Shown here in pieces: positions 1 through 12,215 of a DNA stretch of 64,000 nt. The translations under genes were made by a program, and so were the position numbers. How positions within the stretch are numbered: the stretch's first letter is position 1; each line of letters begins with the position of its first letter. A model generated the notes under the pieces. It searched no databases and was not told where the DNA came from. It saw nothing but the letters and a program-made list of their open reading frames with translations. Source of the DNA: Hymenopus coronatus (lineage: Eukaryota > Arthropoda > Insecta > Mantodea > Hymenopodidae); assembly GCA_030762935.1 (NCBI GenBank), contig CM060899.1:62918501-62982500 (forward strand), read 5' to 3'.

Positions 1-609
1 CTTTGTTTGTATGGACAGGAGTTGACAGATTCTCGTATGAGATAGGTATAAGTTTTTTAAAGCTGAAACCAATGTATATAACATAAATTGTATGTTTTAT
101 CGTGATTTACATTTTTGTATAAAAATATTTGTCTATCTCGTACGGTTTACCAGTTATGCAAAGTTCAATAAAATCATCCAGAATAAAGAGGTCTTTAGAA
201 GCTATTTTCAGAAAATTCAAGAAATACATTATCAATCGGCATGTAAATAAATATCTTAAATATGAGAGCCTTTAATCAAAATCGTTAGAGCCATTTTTGA
301 GAAAATCAAAATTTTCAAATTTTTTTCCATGTAAAGGGTAGTTTGGGGTGGGGATATTTTCTTGAAAATCTTCGTGTCGCATCCTTGGATTCTAAACTTA
401 AATACCAAGTTTGGTACTTTACCGACTTTTCGTTTTTGAGTTATGTGTTCACAGACACACAGACACGGACCTTTTTGTGAAAATGTTTTTTTTTTATACA
501 GGGGACCCTAAAACATATATTTCCGGTGAAATCTCGGTGTCGAATTTTTGGGTGGAGTGCAATAACTTCTCTATACACTACGTACATAGTACGTGTAGAG
601 AAAGTAATA
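1..609 (+). mobile_element. H repeat, left-truncated by window edge
   Basis: The copy enters the window at the CTTTGTTTGTATGGACAG part of the body and runs through the CA-rich segment, the T-run and the hairpin to GTAGAGAAAGTAA at the end. It lacks the 5' end only because of the window border. Confidence 0.85.
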
Positions 610-635
610 ATTAACACCATTTCTTTCTTTGTAAC

Positions 636-838
636 TTAACGTAATTTAACCTGGTTGGTCATATCGGACGGTGAATGAAATTGATGAAATGATGATCAAA
701 TTATCTCAGGGTCCATGGAGCTCAAAGTAACTCGACATTTGTCTTCTTACTTCTCAGGATAAGGGAAATCCCCGAAAAAAACCTTATCCGGGTAACTCAC
801 TAACTTTTGAATGTGAGGTAGACACGCTACCACCACAC
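636..838 (-). mobile_element. SINE-1 copy, tRNA-derived, B box lost
   Basis: The reverse complement aligns by eye to the SINE at 50693-50940: GTGGTGGTAGCGTGTCTACC head, TTACCCGGATAAGG, CTCCATGGACC and CCGTCCGATATGACC, ending at an oligo-A region. The segment that carries the B box in the better copy is deleted here. Confidence 0.7.
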
Positions 839-847
839 TACACACAT

Positions 848-1137
848 ATTCCTTGTTTTTGGTTTCACCTTTAAAAAACTTACACTTTTCTCATACTGGA
901 ATTTGTCAACTCGTGTCCATACAAACAAAGGAACATCAGTCACATAGCAACCAGCTTTTAACTATCACTCTAACCTATGGTACTCCCTTATTCCTCTTCT
1001 GCTTACATGGAAGCAAGTAATAAGACTATTTCTGCTAATTGTTTCTCGATTAACATGAAGTAAATAGAGGCATTTATTATTTAACAATAATTTGTTGAGG
1101 AGATGTAGAGAAAGTCGTGTGAATGTAACACATCAGA
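848..1137 (-). mobile_element. H repeat, 5' third only (type A)
   Basis: Minus-oriented copy running from the TTCCTTGTTTTTGGTTTC body segment to the 5' terminus (GTAGAGAAAGTC...ACATCAGAT). The rest of the body is missing and SINE-1 lies at the truncated side. Confidence 0.75.
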
Positions 1138-1408
1138 TTTATTTTGATTCGAATGTGTTGACACATTTTCAACTGGATTCTTTTTAAACTTACAACATCT
1201 ATTTATATCGTCCATTTTAATAATGTCATATTGGAGAGATTTGTCAATTTTACTATCGGTATGTAATCAATCAAAATTCGGTTATCTATTCCATTCCGGG
1301 GAGTAAAATAAAAGATATGAAATAACGAAAATTGAGAAGGAATTAAAGAGTATAAAATTGAAACCAATAACAAGGAATATCTCATGAAGTGGTTAATTCT
1401 GCCAAAAA

Positions 1409-2279
1409 GAATCTGATGTGTTCCATTCACATGACTTTCTCTACTTCTGTGTAGCAAATTATTGTTAATAAGCTTATTCTTCTGTTTACTTCATGCTAAT
1501 CGAGAAAAAATTAGCAGAAATACGTCTTATTACTTGCTTCCTTGTAAGTAGAAGCGAAATAAGAGAGTATCATAGGTTAAAGTGACAGCCAAAAGCTGGT
1601 TACTAGGTGACCGAAGTTCCTTTGTTTGTATGGAGACGAGTTGACAAATTCCTGTATGAGAAAAGTACACTTTTTTTAAACCTGAAACAAAAAAACAAGG
1701 AATATCTAAAAAAACGATCAACTCCTCGAAAAAAATTTATATAACATAAATTGTGTGTTTTAATGTGCTCTACATTTTTTGTGAGGTAAGTTTTTGTTCA
1801 TTTCTTACAGTTTAGCAGTTATGCAAAATTTCGTAAAATCCATCCAGAACAAAGTAGTCTTCAGAGGCTATTCCCAGAAAATTCAAGATATACATATTAT
1901 TTGTCAGGTAAATATCTTTAATATACGACATTTTAATCAAAAGCGTTAGAGCCATTTTTGAGAAAATCAAAATTTTAGAAAAAAATTCCATGTAAAGGGT
2001 AGTTGGGGTGGGGGGTACTTTCTTGAATATCTTCGTGTCGCATCCTTGGAAGATACCAAACTTAAATACCAAGTTTGGTGTTTAACGGTCTTTTTGTTTT
2101 TGAGCTATGCTGTCCACAGACACACACGCACACACACATGGGCATTTTTCTAAAAATGCTGGTTTTGGATTCAAGGGGACCCAAAACATGTATTTCCTGT
2201 GAAATCTCCGTATTGAACTTTGGGTGCATTATAATACCTTCTCTATACACTATGTATATAGTACGTGTAGAGAAAGTAA
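1409..2279 (+). mobile_element. H repeat, complete (type A), nested
   Basis: Starts AATCTGATGTG, has the subterminal ACTTTCTCTAC, the (CA)n segment near 2115 and the 3' hairpin, and ends GTAGAGAAAGTAA. The flanking host H sequence continues without a visible duplicated target. Confidence 0.85.
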
Positions 2280-2608
2280 TATGACATAAGTTGGTTTAAT
2301 ATCAACATTTTTGTTAGTAAATTTTTCTAACGCTCACGGTTTACAGGTTTTACAAATACCATTCAAAATGAAGAGTTCTCAAGAAAATTTCGTGTGTCAT
2401 GAAAACATCTTAGGCCAATCAAAATCATTAGAGCCAGTTTTGAGAGAAAAAAAATTTCACTTATACTTCTATGTAAAGTTTAGTGAGGAAATTTTCTTGA
2501 AAATATTCATTTCACATCTTTAAAATGTACTTAACGTAATACTAAATTTGGTATTTTGTTGTTTTGGTTTTGGAGCTATTCTGCCCACAAACACACATAG
2601 ACACATGC

Positions 2609-3304
2609 ATCTTCTTTCGTATTTTAGGAATGACAGACTCCCCCTAGGATTTACAAGCGGTTCAGAAGCCTGTTGGGGAGCCAATGATACGAATCCACGG
2701 AATGGAGAACCTGGAACTAGTGGTTGACCCATAGCTAGGCATGAGCATGAGGAAATGGATGATAGGAAAGGTGATGGACAGATTGATAGAATGAATGGCA
2801 GGGGAAACCGAAAGACGTGGTTTAACCCGCCCCACCACAAATGAAAGTGTTCGCTATAGCGCAGTGACAAAACGTAGGTTATTCCAGGCTGGCGTTTGTC
2901 TATCAAACTAGGGGTCCTGGGTTCGATTTCTCTAAACAATATCAATGCAATTCTCTCAGAGTCTGAAATGTGTGCGAGGCTATGCCTGAAAACAGTTAAA
3001 AAAAGAAAGAAAAAACAGAGAATAATAATAAAAAAAACAAAAAACAAAAAAAACTGCCGATCCCGGTGGCTGCGCTCGCTAAAGTGTCTCGCTTTGGCGC
3101 TTCGTGGTGCACAGGATCGTTAAGAATAATAAGGTCTACTAAGGAAATATAGGAAACTAGAAAACATGAACAAAAAGGAATACAGCGCCGGAGTTCTGAT
3201 AAACCTCCGGAACTGTATTTAAAAAAAAAATGAAACCTAAGGGCGCTTGGAATCGAACCCGGGCCTCCTAGGTGGGAGGCGAGCGGTTTAACCACTCGAG
3301 ACAC
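2609..3304. mobile_element. Composite of tRNA-derived SINE pieces
   Basis: At least two SINE heads are visible. A plus-strand one near 2850-3010 has a B-box-like GGTCCTGGGTTCGATTTC followed by a body sharing CAGAGTCTG with the SINE at 27088-27303 and an A-rich tail. A minus-strand one at about 3222-3300 has a perfect GGTTCGATTCC B box on the minus strand and matches the head of the SINE at 9745-9975. The segment 2609-2850 and the GC-richer 3052-3120 piece are unassigned. Confidence 0.55.
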
Positions 3305-3445
3305 ACACACATGCAGTGACTTTTCAAAAACTGTTTTTTTTTATTCAGGGGTATTCATTATATACTTCGGTATTTAATTTTTGGGTGGAGTGCAATACTT
3401 TCTCTATACACATGTACATAATACGTGTACATAAAGTAAAAAAAA

Positions 3446-4276
3446 AAATGAGTGTGTTCCATTCACATGACTTCCTCTACATCACTGTAACAAAAAAGCA
3501 TATTCTTAGAGATTAAAATTAGCAAAAATTGTCTTCAATATCTGCTTCCTTGTAAGTAAAAGGGAAATAAAGGAATGCTCTAGACTAAAACGATAGTCAT
3601 ATCTGTTAAAAGCTGGTTGCCATTTGGTTGAAATCCTTTTCTATGCATGACCAGATGAAAAGCGTTAGAAAAGTTTAAGTATTTCAAATCTGAAACAAAT
3701 AACTTGAAATATCTCATAAATGCTCAATTCCACGAAAACAACGTATATGACATAAATTATGTGCTTTAACGTGATCTATACTTTTTGTGTGGTAAGATAT
3801 TGTCTTACAGTTTATCAGTTAAGCAAAATTCGACAAAAGTCATCCAGAATAACGAGGTCTTTAGAGGCTATTCTCAGAGAATTCAGGACAAACATTTTAT
3901 TTCTCATATAAATATCTATAACATGCGGTAAATGTCCTTAATATACGGTATTTTAATTAAAAATATTAGTAATTTTTGAGAAAACCAAAATTTTCGAAAT
4001 ATTTTCCATGTAAAGGGTAGTTGAGAGTGGGGGGAATTTCTTGAATATCTTCGTATCCTTGGAAGATGCTGAACTTAAATACCAAATTGGGCACTTTACC
4101 GATTTTTCGTTTTTGGGTTATTGTGTTCACAGACACACGGACCTTTTTCTAAAATGCCTTTTTGGATACTGGGGACCCTAAAACATATATTTCCGATGAA
4201 ATCTCCGTACTGAATCTTTGGGTCTAATGCAATAACTTCTCTATACTCTATTACATAGTACGCGTAGAGAAAGTAA
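3446..4276 (+). mobile_element. H repeat, complete (type D-like)
   Basis: Begins ATGAGTGTGTTCCATTCAC directly after the A-run at the end of the previous copy. Its 5' 300 bases follow the D variant (GCATGACCAGATG, GGTTGCCATTTGG); body and hairpin are standard. Ends GTAGAGAAAGTAA. Confidence 0.85.
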
Positions 4277-4278
4277 AC

Positions 4279-5930
4279 ATCTGATGTGTTCCATTCGCAT
4301 GATTTTCTCTACCTATTTGTAACTAAATATTGTTGAAAAGCTTATTCTTCTATCTACTTTATACTGATCGAGATAAACAATAGCAGAAATGCTTTCTTGT
4401 AAGCAGAAAGGAAATAAGGGAATGTACTAGGCTAAAACGATAGTCAAATCTTTTAAAAGCTGGTTGCCATGAGGATGAAATTCGTTTCTATGCATAGGCA
4501 GAAGTTCACAAATTCTTGTATGTTAAAACTTTTAAGTATTTTAAAGCTAAAACCAATAACAATGAACATCTGAAAAATGGTGAGCTCTACGAAAAAATGT
4601 ATATGACATAAACTGTGTGTTAAAACCTGCGGAACCTGTGGTAAGTTTTTGTCTTATTCATACGGATTATCTGTTATGTAAATTCCAACAAAATTCACCC
4701 AGAATGGACTGTCTTTAGAGGCTAATCCCAGAAAATTCAAGATATACATTTTATTTGTCATGTAAACATCTTTAATGTACGATATTTTAATGAAAATTAT
4801 TAGAACCAATTTTGAGAAAATCAAAATTTTTGAAAATTTTACCATATAAAGGATAGTTGGAGGGTGGGGAGATTTTCTTGAAAAGCTTCGTGTCGCATCC
4901 CTAGAAGATATTAAACTTAAATACCAAGTTTGGTACTTTAGCGACTTTTCGTTGGGTTATCGCGTTCACAAGGGACCTTTTTCTAAAAATGCTTTTTACT
5001 TTCTCTACACGTACTTACATAGTGTATAGAGAAATGCACCCAAAAATTCGATACCGAAATTCACCGAAAATACATATTTTGGGTCCCCCTGAATCCTAAA
5101 ACAGCATTTTTGGAGAAAAATGCGAGTGTGTGTTTGTCTGTGGACGTCATAGTTCAAACGCGAAAAGTCCGAAAATACCAAACCTGGTTTTTAAGCTCAC
5201 TATCTTCCAAGGATGCTACACGAAGATTTTCAAGAAAATCCCTTTACATGGGAAACAGTTTCGAAAACTTAGATTTTCTCCAAAATGACACAAGGGATTT
5301 TGATTTCAATCCCATATATAAAAGCTATTTACATTTTATATCTTGAATTTTCTGGGAATAATCTCTAAAAACCTCTTTATTATGGATGGATTTTACGGAA
5401 TTTTGCATAACTGCTAAACCGTAAGACATGGACAAAAACTTACCACACAAAAAATGTTGAGCATGTCATAACACACAATTTATATGCTATACATTCTTTT
5501 CGTGGATTTCGTGTTTTTTGAGATATTCCTTGTTTTTGGTTTCACCTTTAAAAGGAACACTTTTCTCATCCAGGAATTTGTCAACTGCTGGCCATACAAA
5601 CAAAGGAATTTTAGACACATAGCAACCAGCTTTTGTCTATCACTTTAACCTATGGTACTCCCTTATTTCGCTTCTACTTACAAGGAAGCAAGTAATAAGG
5701 CTATTTCAGCTAATTTTTTCTCGATTACCATGAAATAAATAGATTCATTAGTTTTTTAACAATAATTTGTTGCATAGATGTAGAGAAAGTCATGTGAATA
5801 GAACAAATCGGATTATTTTTATTCAGGGAACCTCAAAATATACTTCAGGAAATATCGAGGTATCAAATTTTTTGTTGGAATACGATACTTTCTCTTTACG
5901 CTATGTACATAGTACGTGTAGAGAAAGTAA
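4279..5930 (+). mobile_element. H repeat interrupted at its T-run
   Basis: Two pieces, 4279-4995 and 5814-5930, join into one full plus copy. The break is exactly in the oligo-T after AAAATGC, and the downstream piece resumes at TTTTTATTCAGGGAACC and ends in the hairpin and GTAGAGAAAGTAA. It starts two bases after the end of the preceding copy. Confidence 0.85.
4996..5813 (-). mobile_element. H repeat, complete, nested in opposite orientation
   Basis: Starts TTACTTTCTCTACACG (its 3' hairpin end) and runs to the 5' end, AGTCATGTGAATAGAAC...CGGAT. Host sequence resumes at once on the other side. Confidence 0.85.
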
Positions 5931-5935
5931 ATAAA

Positions 5936-7392
5936 ATCTGATGTGTTCCATTCACATGATTTTCTCTAGCTACTCTACAAACAAACTTCTTACAAAAGAT
6001 CTTGTTAATTGAGATAAACGTTAGCAGAATGTTATTACTTAGTTCCTTATAAGTAGAACGGAGCTAAAGGCATGCACTATGCTAAAGCGGTAGTCAAATG
6101 TTTTAAAAGTTGTCGCTGTGTGATTGTCATTCCAAATTTTTTCTTTGCTTGGCCAGGAGTAGAACAAAATTAAAACGGACTTTTCCTGTCTGAGAAAATG
6201 TATTTTACAATTAAAACTAGTAACAAGGAATATCTGGAAAACGTAATCGCCACGAAAAAAATGTATATGAAATAACTTGTGTATTTTAACAAGATCTACA
6301 TTTTTTGTGTGGTAATTTTGTCGAAATGTAAAATTCCACTAAATTCATTCCGAATAAAAATGTCTTCAGAGGCTATTCCCAGAAAAGATATTTGCCGTGT
6401 AAATGTCTTGAATATAAGCATTTTATTCAAAATCGTTAAAGGCATTTTTGAGAAAATCAAACTTTTTGAAAATTTTACCATGTAAAGTATAGTTGGGGAT
6501 GGGGAGATTTTCTTGAAAATCTTCGTGTCGCATCCCTGGAAGATACTGAACTTAAATACCAAATTTGGTACTTCAGCGACTTTTCGTTTTTGAGTTATCG
6601 CGTTAACAGACACAGGACCTTTTTCTGTAAATACGTATTTTGGGTCGTCCTGAATCAAAAAAGTATTTTTGGAAAAAGGTCCGTGCGTGTGCATGTGAGT
6701 GTGTCTGTGGACAGCATAGCTCAAAAGCGTAAAGTCCAAAAATACCAAAATTGGTATTTTCTAAATTATGAGATACGAATATTTTCAAGAAAATGCCCCC
6801 AATCTCAACTACACTTCACATGGAAAAATCTTCGAAAATTTTTATTTTCTCCAAAATGGCGCTAACGATTTTTATTAAAATTCCATATAATAAAGCTATT
6901 TACATGCCAAATTAAATTTATATCTTGAATTTTCTGCGAATAGCCTCCGAGAACCTCTTTATTCTGAACGAATTTTGCTTAACTGCTAAAGCGTAAGAGA
7001 TAGACAAAAACTTACCACACAAAATGTCAAAACTCACAATTTATGTGCTTTACATTTTTTTTTTTTTTTTTTTTTTTTTTGTGGAGGCAACGGTTTCCGA
7101 GATATTCCTTGTTATTGGTTTCAGGTGTAAAGTACTTATACCTTTCTCAGACAGGAAGTGTTCTTTTTTTTTTGTTTTTTGTTTTTTTTTTTTTGTTCTA
7201 CTGCTGGTCAAGCAAAGAAGTGGTTTGCAATGACAATAGCATAATAGATTTTAAAACATTTGACTATCACTTTAGCATAGCTCATGTTTATCTCGATTAG
7301 CATCACATTCTCGATTAAATCTGGGTATCGAATTTTTGGGTGAAATACAACACTTTCCCTATACACTATGTAGATAGTATGTGTAGAGAAAG
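5936..7392 (+). mobile_element. H repeat (type C), interrupted by an inverted H segment
   Basis: 5' part 5936-6640 carries the C variant (CTTTGCTTGGCCAGGAGTAG, GTTGTCGCTGTGTG). A minus-oriented H segment follows and the plus-oriented 3' end resumes at about 7319-7392 with hairpin CTATGTAGATAG and TGTAGAGAAAG. Confidence 0.7.
6641..7318 (-). mobile_element. H repeat, inverted segment with poly-T expansions
   Basis: Minus-oriented C-type body from the TTTTGGGTC segment to the region near the 5' end. Two T-rich expansions (7059-7080 and 7157-7194) interrupt it. Its own 3' hairpin is missing, so this may be an inversion rather than a clean nested insertion. Confidence 0.65.
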
Positions 7393-7945
7393 CGGTTATT
7401 TGGTTGTGAACGAGGTACCAACTTTAACCGAAGCTATTCTCTCGTGATGTTTCGGCTTTCATTTTCCTTGAGAGCTATGTCTTGTTTTCTTGTGGTCTCT
7501 CTTCCACTCCCCTGTGTCCTTCTTTCGTAAAAGTGAGTAGAGAAATAAGACAAAGAACATAAACTCTATAGGGAGGCTGAAACCCTTCTCGGTAAAAACA
7601 AAAGTTTCCCTCACAAATTGAACTGGAAGGGAGATTATGTTCGATGTATACCTTCGTTGCGTTCCTTTTCCGACGTCGCTTTCACAAAATGCGGAAACTG
7701 CCAAAGTAAAGAACTAATTAATTTTGTTGCTTCTAAACTGCACACTGGATCACCATCAAATTATCACCATCATCAACGTCATGGGGTTGCTGATGTTCTA
7801 CAAATGGGGAGGGTACTTGGTTGAAGAGCAGCAGGCGCACATCTCTAGGGAATCTTAATGTTTCAGGACCGAGATACAGAACTAGTTCCAACAAAAACCA
7901 AAACCTTGCATTTCTAGGGATGACCAAAGAGGAACACTTACGGGG
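7393..7945. other. Non-repetitive stretch, no gene recognised
   Basis: About 550 bases that match nothing else in the window. A 68-residue plus-strand ORF (7618-7824) has no recognisable motif and no supporting splice context, so I do not call a gene. Confidence 0.4.
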
Positions 7946-8470
7946 GCTGTCCCAGAACTACCCGAACTAACAAAGTACAAACATTTTGGGGGAAAAGCAT
8001 CTTTATTTCTCTACATAGTCTCCTTTCACCTCGATACACTTTTCCCAGCGATGTTCAATAGCTTTGATACCCTGTTTATAGTGAGAACTATCAAGGTTTG
8101 CAAAATAGCCAACAACTGCAGACTCCACCTCTTCATTGTTGGCAAATCTTCTATCACCAAGCCAATTCTTCAAGTTCCGAAACAGAAAATAATCAGAGGG
8201 GGCTTAATCTATGTCGTGCATGCGGAAGTTTAACTCATTGATCTTGGCCATGGCGATAATGGACGTGTGAACTGGTGCATTGTCTTGATGAAACAAAACT
8301 TTCTTTTTTGCTAAATGCGACCGTTTTTTGCACCATTTCAACACTCAAACGCTGTAACAAGTTCGCATAATATTCGCCATTGATTACTTTTCCTTTTTTG
8401 AGATAATAAATGAAAACTATGCCGCGTGAGGACCAGAAAACTGACACCATGACCTTGCCAACAGATGCAT
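7946..8470 (-). pseudogene. mariner transposase fragment (mariner-2), C-terminal half
   Basis: On the minus strand the translation reads VFWSSRGIVFIYYLKKGKV, then YYANLLQRLSVEMVQKT, then after a frameshift VLFHQDNAPVHTSIIAMAK, then APSDYFLFRNLKNWLG and a C terminus EKCIEVKGDYVEK followed by a stop. HQDN and APSDY carry the second and third catalytic Asp of a D34D mariner transposase. An in-frame stop replaces the residues before APSD, and the N-terminal DNA-binding half and first Asp are absent. The left end GGGGGCTGTCCCAGAACTAC looks like the terminal inverted repeat. It is a dead copy of the element at 34795-35575. Confidence 0.85.
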
Positions 8471-8489
8471 TGAGGTTTGGTATGCTTGC

Positions 8490-8560
8490 ATGTACCGTTT
8501 GAGAAAAGTTTAAAATTGAAACAAATACGAAGCAATATTTCGAAAACGATCAACTCTAGA
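8490..8560 (+). mobile_element. H repeat fragment
   Basis: A 70-base piece of H body (TTGAGAAAAG...CGAAAACGATCAACTC) lies between the mariner fragment and the next full H copy. Confidence 0.6.
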
Positions 8561-8562
8561 AA

Positions 8563-9446
8563 ACAAATCAGATGTATTCCATTCGAATGAGTTTTTCTAC
8601 ATCTCTGTAAGAAATTGGTGTTAGTAAGCTTATTCTTCTATTTACTTCATGCTAATCGAGAAAAAATTAGCAGAAATAGTCTTATTACTTGCTTCCTTGT
8701 AAGTAGAAGCAAAATAAGGGAGTATCATATGTTAAAGTGAAGTCAAAAGCTGGTTACTAGGTGACTGAAGCTCCTTTGTTTGTATGGACACGAGTTGACA
8801 AATTCCTGTATGAGAAAAGTGCAAGTTTTTTAAACCTGAGTCCAAAAACAAAGAATATCTCAAAAACGATCAACTCCTCGAAAAAAAAAATTATATAACA
8901 TAAATTGTGTGTTTTAATGTGCTCTACATTTTTTGTGTGGTAAGTTTTTGTCTATTTCTTGCGGTTTAGCAGTTATGCAAAATTTCGTAAAATTCATCCA
9001 GAATAAAGTAGTCTTCAAAGGCTATTCCGAGAAAATTCAAAATATACATATTATTTGCCAGGTAAATGTTTTTAACGTACGATATTTTAATCAAAATCGT
9101 TAGATCCATTTTTGAGAAAATAAAAATGTTCAAAAAAGTTCCATGTAAAGGGTAGTTGGGGGTGGAAGGATTTTCTTGAAAATCTTCGCGTCGCATCCTT
9201 GGAAGATATCAAACTTAAATACCAAGTTTGGTACTTAACGGTCTTTTCGTTTTTGAGCTATGCTGTCCACAGACACACAGACACACGCACACACAGGCAG
9301 ACATACGGACATTTTTCTAAAAAAGCTTTTTTGGATTCAGGGAATATCAAAAAATGTATTTCTGATGAAATCTTGGTATCGAATTTTTGGGTACATTACA
9401 ATACCTTCTCTATACACAATGTACATAGTACGTATAGAGAAAGTAA
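8563..9446 (+). mobile_element. H repeat, complete (type A)
   Basis: Starts AATCAGATGTATTCC and ends GTATAGAGAAAGTAA. It contains a CA-rich stretch at about 9273-9305 and the hairpin CAATGTACATAG. Confidence 0.85.
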
Positions 9447-9448
9447 AA

Positions 9449-10442
9449 ATTAGCAGAAATAGTCTTATTACTTGCTTCCCTGTAAGTAGAAGCGAAATGA
9501 GGGAGTCCTATAGGTTAAAGTGATAGTCAAAAGCTGGTTGCTATGTGACTGAAGTTCGTTTGTTCGTATGGACAGGAGCTGACAAATTCCTGTTTGAGAA
9601 ATATAAGTTTTCAAAGCTGAAACCATTAATAAGGAATATCTAAAAAACTGATCAATACCATGAAAAAAATGTATATTATAAATTGTGTGTTTTAATGTGC
9701 TCTATATTTTTGTGTGGTAAGTTTTAGTCCATCTTTTACGGCTTATTTTTTTTTGTATTGTTTAACGCCCGCTTTTACTGCTCTGGCACCGCAGGCGGTG
9801 ACACTGATGAAATCAAGATGGAGCCCCGGTGGAATTCGATGGGGGAGAACCCAAAGAAAACCCGCTCCTGCGCCACTTTGTCCACCACAAATCTCTCATG
9901 CGGTCGCTTGGGATCGAACACGAGCTGTCTAGGTAAGAGGCGAGTGGTGTGACCACTCGGCCATGGCGCGGCCTCTTGCGGTTTAGCAGTTAAGCAAAAT
10001 TCCGTAAAATTCATCCAGAATAAAGTAGTCTTGAATAGCTATTCCCAGAACATTCAAGATATATATTTTATTTTAGAGGTAAATATTTTTAATAATACGA
10101 TATTTTAGTCAAAATTATTAGAGCCATTTTTAAGAAAATTAAATTTTCGAAAATGATTCCATGTAAAGGGTATTTAAGAGTGGGGGATTTTCTTGAAAAT
10201 CTTAGTGTCGATCCTTGGAAGATACCAAAATTAAATACCAACTTTGGTCTTTTGGTTTTTGAGCTATGCTATCCACATACACTCACGCACACATACGGAC
10301 TTTTCTCTAAAAATGCTTTTTTTTTTTTGGATTCAAGGGACCCAAAACATGTATTTCCAGTGAAATTTTGGTATCGAATTTTGGGTGGATTACAATACCT
10401 TCTCTATATCTATGTACATTGTACATACGGGGCTACAGAAAA
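9449..10442 (+). mobile_element. H repeat, 5'-truncated, carrying a SINE
   Basis: Starts inside the 5' third at TTAGCAGAAATAGTC and runs to a decayed end ACGGGGCTACAGAAAATAA. The SINE at 9745-9975 splits it at TCTTACGGTTTAGCAG. Confidence 0.75.
9745..9975 (-). mobile_element. SINE-2, tRNA-derived
   Basis: The minus strand gives a tRNA-like head with A box TGGCCGAGTGGT and B box GTTCGATCCC, a body including TTCCACCGGGGC and CACCGCCTGC, and a poly-A tail (poly-T at 9748). The flanks TTTACGGCTTA and CTTGCGGTTTA look like a diverged target duplication of the H site TCTTACGGTTTA. Confidence 0.8.
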
Positions 10443-11060
10443 TAACAAATTATCATTATTGGTTTGACATTTCAAACTTTCAGACATACATGTACGTAAG
10501 TCGAATTGATCCTTAGTTTTATGTTGGTAATACTTACTAAGTCGAAAGTAAAGGCACCAATCGTTTCAGTCGCCAAGTATGTCCTTGACTCTTGTAAACC
10601 CTTCCATTCATACCGGAGCATTGGAGTATAGACATGTGCGTGCATAGTGATGGCAAATGTGAAAATATAAGTGAAAGGGGCAAGGGACTGATTTATTTAG
10701 CGAACTATAAATTTAGCTTTCTAATAGTATTGAAGGTGGATGTGTGTGTTAGAAACATGTTAGTGCTCTGTGAAAAGTGATTCAAACGATGAAGTGACCA
10801 TAGAACAGTTCTACATTAATCATTATTGTGAATATGATGGAAAATTAAACAGACAAATCATCAATTAAAAGGACATCAGTTAAAGATATAAGTGAACGTC
10901 CATATAAGTTCCTTCACAAAAAGGTAAGACAAAAGCATTACATTTTCTTACTACGACGAACGTTCAAGGCGAAATGAATTTACAGTGAATAAAGAAAACT
11001 AAACCTCCCTCAATCATCTTCTATAGAGTCTGCGCCAAGTGTACTAAATACTGTAAAAAA
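10443..11060. other. Non-repetitive stretch of about 620 bases
   Basis: No coding region and no similarity to other parts of the window. Nothing further can be said. Confidence 0.4.
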
Positions 11061-11327
11061 ATCTGATGTGTTCCATTCACATGACTTTCTCTATATCTCT
11101 GCAACAAATTATTGTTAAAAAACTTATGCTTTTATTTACTTCGTGCTAATCGAGAAAAACTTAGCAGAAACAGTCTTATTACTTGCTTCCTTGTAAGTAG
11201 AAGCAAAATAAGGGAGTACTAGAGGTTAAAGTGATAGAAGCTGGTTGCTATGAGACTGAAGTTCCTTTGTTTGTATGGACAGCAGTTGACAAATTCCTGT
11301 ATGATTTTCGAAGCTTAAACTAAAAAA

Positions 11328-12206
11328 ATCTGATGTTACCCTCACATGACTTTCTCTAGCAGTTCTACAAGTTTCTTACATAAGATTATTCTTCTTTCTG
11401 CACCTTGTTAATCGAGGTGTTCAGCACAATGTTCTTATTACTTAGTTCCTTATAAGTAGGAAGAAAATAAGGGAATACACTAGGCTAAATCGATAGACAA
11501 ATGTTTTAGAAGCTGTCGTTATGCGATTGTCATTACAAATCGCTTCTTTTCTTGGCCAGGAGTAGAACAAAAGAAAAACGGACACTCCCGTCTGAGAAAA
11601 GTATAAGTACTTCACAACTGAAACTAATAACAATGAGTACCTCGAAAACGGTAAGATCCACGAAAAAAATGCATATGACGTAAATTGTGTATTTTAACAA
11701 GGCCTACATTTTTTGTTTAGTAAGCTCCTGTCTATCTCTTACGGTTTACTAGATATGCCAAATTAAGCAAAATGCATCCAGAATAAACAGGTCTTTAGAA
11801 GCTATTCCCAGAAAATTCAAGATATACATTTTATTTGTCAGGTAAATATCTTTAATATACGATATTTTAATCAAAATCGTTAGCCTTTTATAAGAAAATC
11901 AAAATTTTCGAAAAAAGTGGGGTGGGGGATTTTTCTCAAAATCTTCGTATCGCATCCTTGGAAGATACTGAACTTAAATACCAAGTTTGGTATTTTAGCT
12001 ACTTTTCGTTTTTGAGTTATCGTGTTCACAGACACACACACAAACTCACACACACACACGGACCTTTTTCTGGAAATGCTTTTTTTTTGGATTCAGAGGG
12101 TCCTAAAACATATATTTCCGGTATAATTTCAGTATCGAATTTGGGGGTGGAATTCAATACTTCTCTATCCCTATGTACATTGTACATACGGGGCAAGAGA
12201 AAGTAA
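11328..12206 (+). mobile_element. H repeat, complete (type C)
   Basis: Starts ATCTGATGTTACCCTCACATG and has the C-type 5' body. The 3' hairpin is of the CCC/GGGG form (CCCTATGTACATTGTACATA). Ends AAGAGAAAGTAA in a long A-run. Confidence 0.9.
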
Positions 12207-12215
12207 AAAAAAAAA

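Larger units (their letters stand above)
1349..3439 (+). mobile_element. Decayed H repeat, host of two insertions
   Basis: Pieces at 1349-1408, 2280-2608 and 3305-3439 join into one diverged plus-strand H copy. A complete H copy (1409-2279) sits in its A-run before TATATGACATAA, and a SINE composite (2609-3304) sits in its CA-rich segment. It ends at a degenerate hairpin and ATAAAGTAA. Confidence 0.7.

Noticed and set aside
2520..3047. 175-residue minus-strand ORF as a possible protein
   Set aside because: It spans SINE sequence, an A-rich tail and an H body; the translation is rich in F/L/S from T-runs and has no domain.
7618..7824. Possible exon in the non-repetitive stretch near 7.6 kb
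   Set aside because: No domain, no convincing splice sites, and no conserved pattern visible.
11922..12206. Recurring ORFs reading LEDTKLKYQVWYF...FLSYRVHRHTDT in many places on both strands
   Set aside because: They are translations of the conserved H body across the CA repeat. Frames differ between copies, none has a consistent start, and all contain microsatellite-encoded residues. Not a gene family.
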